Shown: piece after piece, positions 58,786 through 64,000 of the stretch
Layout of the letters: every line of letters begins with the position of its first letter
Position numbering within the stretch: the first letter of the stretch is position 1
Assembly (NCBI RefSeq): GCF_002979415.1
Contig: NZ_PCOT01000003.1
Coordinates: 1-64,000 of the forward strand
From: Microbacterium sp. MYb72
GTDB taxonomy: Bacteria; Actinomycetota; Actinomycetes; Actinomycetales; Microbacteriaceae
Reading direction: 5' to 3'
Length of the DNA stretch: 64,000 bases
Notes under the pieces: generated by a model
The model's database searches: none
The model's input: the letters and a program-made list of their open reading frames with translations, nothing else
What the model was told of the DNA's origin: nothing
Position numbers and translations under genes: made by a program

Positions 58786-59637
58786 ATGAGCGGAACGGCG
58801 CTGGTCATCGGAGGCGGCGGGTCCACGGGCAACGCCTGGGCTCTCGGCGTCCTCGCCGGCATCGCGGACGGCGGGCTCGACGTCACGGACGCGGATGTGG
58901 TCGTCGGCACATCCGCGGGGTCGACGACGGCCGTCCAGGCGCTGTCGGGCGCTGTGGGAGAGCTGTACGCGGCATCGCTGGTTCCGATCCCGCAGGGCAC
59001 TGGGCCCGACCGGACCAGGGCGGCAGCGGAGGGCATGGCGAGGACGGCCGACATCATCGCCGCCTCCGCCGACATCGAGGATCTGCGCCGCAGGCTCGGT
59101 GAGGCCGCTTTGGCGATGGACCAGGACGGGTCGCGCTCCACGCGGTGGCGCGAGATGGTCGCGAGGAGGCTCCCGCGCCAGGACTGGCCTGATCGGGAGC
59201 TGCGCATCACCGCTGTCGACGCGCGCACGGGCGAGCCGGTGGTGTTCACGCGGGAGAGCGGTGTCGAGCTGGCGGATGCCGTCGCGGCGAGCTGCTCGAG
59301 CGGGTTCGCGTACGCGATCGGCGAGGAGCGCTATCTGGACGGCGGCTATCGTCGCAATGAGAACGCCGATCTGGCAGCCGGGTGCGAGCGCGTCCTCGTG
59401 CTCTCACCGTTCGGCGGGCGGTCGCGGCATCCGATCGAGTGGGGAAGCGACCTCGTCACTCAGGTCGAGGAGCTGCGCTCCACGGGGAGTCGCGTCGAGG
59501 TGATCGTCCCCGGTGACGGCGCCGTGCATCTGTTCGGAGCATCGGCGATGGACCTGACCCTGCGCCCGGAAGCGGCGCTGCTCGGCCGCTCCCAGGGGTT
59601 CGAGCTCGCAGGCGGGCTCTCTGACTTCTGGCGCTGA
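58786..59637 (+). CDS. Patatin-like phospholipase
   Basis: 283 residues. Oxyanion-type GGGGSTGNAWALGVL, nucleophile Ser43 in GTSAGS and the catalytic Asp in DGGYR (late) form the patatin Ser-Asp dyad. Acyl-hydrolase acting on lipids is expected. GGAGGGG upstream of ATG 58786. No signal peptide. Convergent with the sortase-anchored protein, sharing a bidirectional terminator. Confidence 0.9.
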   Translation: MSGTALVIGGGGSTGNAWALGVLAGIADGGLDVTDADVVVGTSAGSTTAVQALSGAVGELYAASLVPIPQGTGPDRTRAAAEGMARTADIIAASADIEDLRRRLGEAALAMDQDGSRSTRWREMVARRLPRQDWPDRELRITAVDARTGEPVVFTRESGVELADAVAASCSSGFAYAIGEERYLDGGYRRNENADLAAGCERVLVLSPFGGRSRHPIEWGSDLVTQVEELRSTGSRVEVIVPGDGAVHLFGASAMDLTLRPEAALLGRSQGFELAGGLSDFWR

Positions 59638-59641
59638 CGAG

Positions 59642-59680
59642 AAGAGGGGGTCCGGTCTCTCGACCGGACCCCCTTTCTTC
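59642..59680. terminator. Bidirectional terminator between patatin and surface protein genes
   Basis: AGGGGGTCCGGTC (59645-59657) pairs with GACCGGACCCCCT (59662-59674) across loop TCTC, with TTTCTTC on the right and GAAGA on the left, serving both convergent genes. Confidence 0.85.
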
Positions 59681-59686
59681 GTCGGG

Positions 59687-60262
59687 TCAGGCTGCTTCGT
59701 GCTTGCGGTTGCGGCGAACCGTCGCGGCGACGGCGAGGCCGCCGCCGGCCAGGACGAGCGCGCCTCCGCCGATCCAGATGGGCAGGAGCGCGGAGCTGTC
59801 GGCTCCGGTGGCGGCGAGGCCGTCATCGCCGGTCCCCGTGCCCGCGCCCGCGTCCGTGCTGACGTACGCGGCGATGCCGGTCGGGTTGGATTCCGAGGTC
59901 GCCAGCACCGAGTAGCGGCCGGAGGCGTTGGAGGGGAGCGTGATGCTGACCGCTCCGAGGCCGCCGTTGCTGCCGGCGGTCACGGTGCCGAGAGCCTTGG
60001 TCTCGATCGCGAACTTCACGAAGCCGAGCGAGGCGCCCAGGGCGTTCTCGCCGGTGAGGCTGATGGTGACGCTCTCGCCGGGGGCGAAGATCTCCGCGGG
60101 GGCGGAGAAGGTGAACGTGCCCCCAGGTGCGACGGTGGCCGCACTGACGGTTCCGGTGGACGGAGGGGTGTACGACGTTGCGCCGGCGAAGGCCGGAGTG
60201 AGGAGCAGTGCGCCGGCGACGAGAGCGGTCGTGGCGGCTGCCTTGATGAAACTGCGCTTCAT
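59687..60262 (-). CDS. Sortase-anchored surface protein (LAATG)
   Basis: 191 residues. Sec signal peptide (FIKAAATTALVAGALLLTPAFAGA), a small beta-rich domain (VAPGGTFTFSAPAEIFAPGESVTISLTG), a Gly/Thr linker, then LAATG, a hydrophobic helix (LLPIWIGGGALVLAGGGLAVAA) and RRNRKHE. This is the class E sortase signal (LAxTG) usual in high-GC actinobacteria. GAGAGG lies upstream on its strand. Ligand unknown. Confidence 0.85.
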   Translation of the reverse strand: MKRSFIKAAATTALVAGALLLTPAFAGATSYTPPSTGTVSAATVAPGGTFTFSAPAEIFAPGESVTISLTGENALGASLGFVKFAIETKALGTVTAGSNGGLGAVSITLPSNASGRYSVLATSESNPTGIAAYVSTDAGAGTGTGDDGLAATGADSSALLPIWIGGGALVLAGGGLAVAATVRRNRKHEAA

Positions 60263-60378
60263 GGCGGGGCCTCTCTGGGGAGTGGGGCAAGAACTCGGAG
60301 GGCTGTGAGGGTTCCGAGCGTTAAGCGAGGCGGGGAGCCGCGATGGTCTCCCACCAGAAGCCCCCCTCCTAAATATCA

Positions 60379-62199
60379 CTATCCCGGAATATCGCAACCC
60401 TGTGCAATGGCCGAGGACTCCTCCTGGCCATTCGTCGGAGTCCTCTGGCCAATGGTCTGAGAGGCCTGGCCGATCGTCGGGGTCACTCGGATGAGGAGCA
60501 CGGGAGTGTGCGGAGTCCGCACGCGCACCGTCAAGGTCGCGGTCTGTCCCGGAGCGAGCTGAACGCTCCACAACAACACGTCACGGCCGGCATCCACTCC
60601 GCTTCCGATGCCGGGGGTGACCGCGTCTCCTGCCGCATCCGTCGACAGCAGGGTCGAGCCCTGGGGCAGGTACACATAGACGGCGGTCTTCACCTGACCG
60701 GGCGGGACGCCGTGGCTGCCGCCGCCTGTGACGTAGCTCGGGAGGTCGGCGGCATCGGCGGGCGCGGTGTTGCGGATCGTCACGGTGGTCTGCGCCTGGT
60801 CCGCCCCGCACCACCACGTCGTCTGCGTCTCGAGCGTCTGGTGGATGTCCATCTTCGACGAGGTCGCATCGTTGACGTAGACCCCGAACGCGGTCGTCGT
60901 CGCGTCGGTCTCGGGCAAGGCGCCCTGCAGCGTCGTGCCGTCGAGGACGGACTGCTCCGCAGGATCCTGGTTCCACACCAGCACCCGATGCTCGGACCCG
61001 GCGCGGGCCAGCGCCTCGAGGAGACTCGCGGGCGACCCCGCCCCCGAGGCGAGCGCATCGAAGACCGCACCGGCGGATGCGGCGAAGAACGCATCCTGCT
61101 CCCGGGGTTCTCGATAGCGCTCGTAGACCCCGCTGAGCAGCAGGTCGACCGCGTTCTCGCCGGTGAGCACGTCGCCGGTCGGGAGCGTCACGGGGCCGGT
61201 CGCCGCAAGCAGGTACGACAGCGCGACGGGATCGAGTGCGATGACCCCGTCGACCTCGACGCCCGTCTGCCGCAGCCACATCTCCCGCGCGACGGGGGCG
61301 CCGCGGGTGAAATCGGGGATCTGAGTGACGTTCTGCACGAAGCGCCCCGGCTGCGTGCCGAAGAGCTGCGTCTCCTCCTCGCTGAGCGGGAGCACGGGGT
61401 CTGCGTAGATCGGGAAGTCGGACGAGGAGCTCTGGGTGACGAGAGTCAGGCGCCCGCCGTCGACGTGCAGCTGCAGCATCGCTCCGGCGATCCCGCCGAG
61501 GGAGCGCCACTCCGCGTTGTTCTGCAGGACGACCAGGTAGTCGCGCGGGCCGTCGACGCCGAGCATCGACGGTGCGAGAGCCGAGGCGCGACGCAGGGCG
61601 TCGACGCCCTCGTGGGCGCCGGTGACGAGATCGGAGACCTGTGCCACGGCCGCGCGGACGGGGGAGATCAGGGGGGCGGGATCGATGTCGCCGATCGTCT
61701 CGCGTGCAGCGGCCAGCGCGTCCGCACTCGTCGCCGCGGCGGGGGCGATCTCTGTGAAGGGCGCGAGGTCGATCACTCCCTCCTTCGGGCGGATGCTGTC
61801 GAGCGAGGACGTCGCCGCGATGTGCGAGAGCGGGGTCAGGGCGTGCGACGCGATGTCGTCGAGGGCTGCGGACACCGTCGACACGGCGGCCAGCTGCGGC
61901 CCGATCCAGGGCACGTGCTCGCCGGCCTTCCATATCGCGTCGCCCGTGAGGGCGCGTGCGGCAGAGGTGTCGTCGGCGATGCGTCGGATGAGGGCGGGCG
62001 CCGCCGAGGGATCCGCCAGCACGGAGGGTGCCTCGGCCGCCGCCTCGCTCGCGCTCTCCAAGTGCTGGTAGGCGAGGGAACCGCGGATGCCGATCCACAC
62101 CGCGCACACGGCGGCGGCGAGCAGGATGCCGCCGAACACCCAGGCGGAGATGCGCCCGGCCCGGCGTCGGCGACGGGAGGTGCGGGGCGCGGAGGTCAC
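60379..62199 (-). CDS. DUF4012 membrane-anchored protein
   Basis: 606 residues. N-terminal basic stretch and membrane helix (ISAWVFGGILLAAAVCAVWIG), then a long extracytoplasmic part with the DUF4012 core YLVVLQNNAEWRSLGGIAGAMLQL and SDFPIYADPVLPLSEEE, and a C-terminal beta domain. DUF4012 proteins accompany exopolysaccharide genes, as here, and may act in polymer assembly or attachment. GTG 62199 has TATCGT 6 bases upstream on its strand (leaderless pattern). It is divergent from the glycosyltransferase. Confidence 0.82.
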   Translation of the reverse strand: MTSAPRTSRRRRRAGRISAWVFGGILLAAAVCAVWIGIRGSLAYQHLESASEAAAEAPSVLADPSAAPALIRRIADDTSAARALTGDAIWKAGEHVPWIGPQLAAVSTVSAALDDIASHALTPLSHIAATSSLDSIRPKEGVIDLAPFTEIAPAAATSADALAAARETIGDIDPAPLISPVRAAVAQVSDLVTGAHEGVDALRRASALAPSMLGVDGPRDYLVVLQNNAEWRSLGGIAGAMLQLHVDGGRLTLVTQSSSSDFPIYADPVLPLSEEETQLFGTQPGRFVQNVTQIPDFTRGAPVAREMWLRQTGVEVDGVIALDPVALSYLLAATGPVTLPTGDVLTGENAVDLLLSGVYERYREPREQDAFFAASAGAVFDALASGAGSPASLLEALARAGSEHRVLVWNQDPAEQSVLDGTTLQGALPETDATTTAFGVYVNDATSSKMDIHQTLETQTTWWCGADQAQTTVTIRNTAPADAADLPSYVTGGGSHGVPPGQVKTAVYVYLPQGSTLLSTDAAGDAVTPGIGSGVDAGRDVLLWSVQLAPGQTATLTVRVRTPHTPVLLIRVTPTIGQASQTIGQRTPTNGQEESSAIAQGCDIPG

Positions 62200-62257
62200 A
62201 GGGACACGATAGTCGTATTGGTATATCGGATGCCTCGGCACCGCGTAGTCTCGCAGG

Positions 62258-63532
62258 GTGAGTGACCTCGGCATCGAAGGAGCGGGTGTGGACGATGGGG
62301 AATCGCAGGGACGGGAGCGGCTCCTCTTCGTCGCGCCGTGGGTGCCGTCTCGGCAGCGCCCGCGCAGCCTCGGCATCTTGAAGGCGCTCGCCGAGGACTA
62401 CGACGTCACCGCGCTCCTCCTCGTCTGGTCGGCCCAGGACTCCGCGGACGTGCACGAACTGATCGCCCTCCTCCCCGAGCACACCGACATCCGCGTCGTG
62501 CGTCTCGGCAGGATCGGCGGGCTCGCCCGCGCTGCATGCGCCGTGTTCTCGCGGCGGCCTCTGCAGCAGGCGTTCACCGGAGCGCGGAAAGCCGACGCCG
62601 CGATCAGACGCGCCATCGCCGACACCGCGCCCGACATCGTCTTCTTCAACGTCATCCGCTCGGCGAACTTCCTGCCGCTGGCGCGGGGGATGCGCGTCGT
62701 CGACCTCGACGAGTTCCGTAGCGACTACTACCGCCAGCTGCTCGCCACCGGCCGCAATCCGCTGTGGCGTGTCATCGCGAGGATCGAGGCCGGCCGGCTG
62801 AGCCGCGCGGAGGAGCAGGTCGTCGACGAAGCCGACGCGGTTCTCGTCTCGTCTCCCGCGGAGCTGCGTCCGGACGGGGTCGTCCGCCTCGTGCGCTCGC
62901 CGCACGCTCTCGACCTCTCGCCGGGCGACGGCGCGGAGGTGAGGCTGGCTCCGTCATCGGCGCTGTTCGTCGGACGGCTGTCGTACCGGGCGAATCGCGA
63001 GGCGCTCGCGTGGTACGTCCAGCACGTGGTCCCCGAACTGCGCAGGCGCGGTGCGGCGGGAACGCTGTACATCGTCGGGCGCGGCGCCGGCCCCGATGTC
63101 CGTGCGCTCGTCGCCGACGGGGTCGAGCTGATCGGCGCGGTCGACGAGGTGGCGCCCTACTACGCCGCCGCGGACGTGTGCATCGTCCCGATCCAGATGG
63201 CCACGGGCGTGCAGATGAAGCTGATCGAGGCGGCCGTGCTGGGCAGGGCGATCGTGACGACGAGGATCTCGGCGGAACGCGCCGGCCTGGTCGACGGCAT
63301 CCACTGCCTCGTCGCGGAGTCGCCGACGGAATGGGCGGATGCCGTGCAGCGCCTGCACGGATCGCCGCAGCTGCGAGCGGAGCTAGGCGTGCGCGCGCAG
63401 GCGTGGGCGGCGGACGCGTACGACAGCCGCGCCATCGGAGAGAGCCTGCGCATCGCGCTCGCCGACGGGAGGGCGCGACGTGACCTGGCCCCACATGAAC
63501 CCGAAGCAGAACATCCCCAGCGACAGCACTGA
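62258..63532 (+). CDS. GT4-type glycosyltransferase
   Basis: 424 residues. The N-terminal Rossmann half starts LLFVAPWVPSRQRPRSLGILKALAED. The C-terminal half has LFVGRLSYRANREALAWYVQHVVPELR and the nucleotide-sugar site YYAAADVCIVPIQMATGVQMKLIEAAVLGRAIVTT (E-x7-E-like). It adds a sugar to a lipid-linked or polysaccharide acceptor at the inner membrane face. Leaderless GTG: TAGTCT (62246-62251) ends 6 bases before it. Its last 150 bases run opposite to the polymerase gene end. Confidence 0.9.
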   Translation: MSDLGIEGAGVDDGESQGRERLLFVAPWVPSRQRPRSLGILKALAEDYDVTALLLVWSAQDSADVHELIALLPEHTDIRVVRLGRIGGLARAACAVFSRRPLQQAFTGARKADAAIRRAIADTAPDIVFFNVIRSANFLPLARGMRVVDLDEFRSDYYRQLLATGRNPLWRVIARIEAGRLSRAEEQVVDEADAVLVSSPAELRPDGVVRLVRSPHALDLSPGDGAEVRLAPSSALFVGRLSYRANREALAWYVQHVVPELRRRGAAGTLYIVGRGAGPDVRALVADGVELIGAVDEVAPYYAAADVCIVPIQMATGVQMKLIEAAVLGRAIVTTRISAERAGLVDGIHCLVAESPTEWADAVQRLHGSPQLRAELGVRAQAWAADAYDSRAIGESLRIALADGRARRDLAPHEPEAEHPQRQH

Positions 63533-64000
63533 CGTCGCGAGCATCCCCCAGCCCGTGTAGGCGATCATCACCATCGGCAGGGCGCTGGCGACGATCGCGC
63601 GGGCGGCGTCCCCGTTCGCCGACACCAGGTTGCGTCGCCTCCACGCGGCGACGGTCATGACGACGATCGGTGCGAAGAGCATGACGAAGCCGACGATGCC
63701 GAGCTCGGCGAGGGCGAGCACGAACGAGTTGTGGACGGGGATGAACGAGCCCGTCAGCGGGGCGTTCTCGATCGTGTAGCGGTTCGGGCCCGTGCCCGTC
63801 CAGAAGAACGTCGACACGATGCGGGCCGCGTACGAGAGGATCTCGCCGCGGACGCCGCCCGTGGGGTCCTCCTCGAACCGGGTGATGATCACACCGGAGG
63901 CGGCGAGACCTGCGACGCCGAGGCCCAGGATCACCGAGAGCTTGCGGGAGAGGTGCAGGGACGGCTGCAGCAGGACCCAGCCGGTCACGAGCGCCGCGGC
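63383..64000 (-). CDS. O-antigen ligase/polymerase-like membrane protein (5' truncated by window edge)
   Basis: The C-terminal 205 or so residues are seen; the frame is open to base 64000. Membrane helices and the WaaL/Wzy signature region (STFFWTGTGPNRYTIENAPLTGSFIPVHNSFVLALAELGIVG), with the His-Asn ligase/polymerase motif, indicate an exopolysaccharide polymerase or ligase. The C-terminal tail (TSRPPVGERDAQ ... RLRAHA) overlaps the glycosyltransferase 3' end on the other strand. Confidence 0.8.
   Translation of the reverse strand, partial: AAALVTGWVLLQPSLHLSRKLSVILGLGVAGLAASGVIITRFEEDPTGGVRGEILSYAARIVSTFFWTGTGPNRYTIENAPLTGSFIPVHNSFVLALAELGIVGFVMLFAPIVVMTVAAWRRRNLVSANGDAARAIVASALPMVMIAYTGWGMLATSVLSLGMFCFGFMWGQVTSRPPVGERDAQALSDGAAVVRVRRPRLRAHA

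Overview
The window comes from a high-GC actinobacterium, most likely a Microbacteriaceae member close to Microbacterium (inference). The evidence is rpoB/rpoC of actinobacterial type, many Ala-Asp-Ala codon runs read as GCGGATGCC, GTG/TTG starts, an LAATG sorting signal, and many genes whose -10 box lies only 6-7 bases before the start codon, which implies leaderless mRNAs.

Layout: 1-1183 is the end of a fused two-domain oligopeptide ABC ATPase. 1336-5280 is a lower-GC Mrr-nuclease/NACHT protein, probably an anti-phage STAND NTPase. It lies between two copies of a 24-bp sequence taken from the 3' end of the ABC gene. 5461-15838 holds a lipoprotein, rpoB, rpoC, a second lipoprotein, a PfkB sugar kinase and tRNA-Tyr.

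15963-29610 is the main attraction: two divergent, translationally coupled operons that share one Fur-type operator. Rightward: a 32-residue peptide gene, a leader-binding E1-like partner, an S15 hydrolase, a YcaO cyclodehydratase, a SagB-like oxidase and two ABC exporter halves. Leftward: a beta-propeller protein, an S9 peptidase and a siderophore-type ABC importer (permease, ATPase, lipoprotein receptor). Together they read as a metal-regulated RiPP that is made, exported, re-imported and opened by a peptidase, i.e. a candidate peptide metallophore.

29638-36879 is ordinary chromosome: an HD protein, a pair of paralogous small proteins with a shared upstream motif, a FusB-type zinc-finger protein, an enoyl-CoA hydratase, an inositol monophosphatase and an M23 peptidase. 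tRNA-Thr and tRNA-Met follow. The 3' part of tRNA-Met is repeated at 41083-41128 and bounds a roughly 4-kb island with no visible integrase, an IS481-family element with a frameshifted transposase, and an unrecognised three-gene operon (38800-40949).

41612-46205 is an envelope-stress block: several Asp23/Gls24-type proteins, small membrane proteins, a CsbD-like protein, an ECF sigma factor and a probable anti-sigma/Asp23 fusion. 46221-58709 holds two APC permeases, an NmrA-type oxidoreductase with a divergent HxlR regulator, an RraA-like protein, truA, several hydrolases and regulators, and rplM-rpsI-glmM. 58786-64000 holds a patatin, a sortase-anchored protein, a DUF4012 protein, a glycosyltransferase and the end of an O-antigen-ligase-like polymerase, which looks like the edge of an exopolysaccharide locus. 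No rRNA genes or CRISPR arrays were seen.
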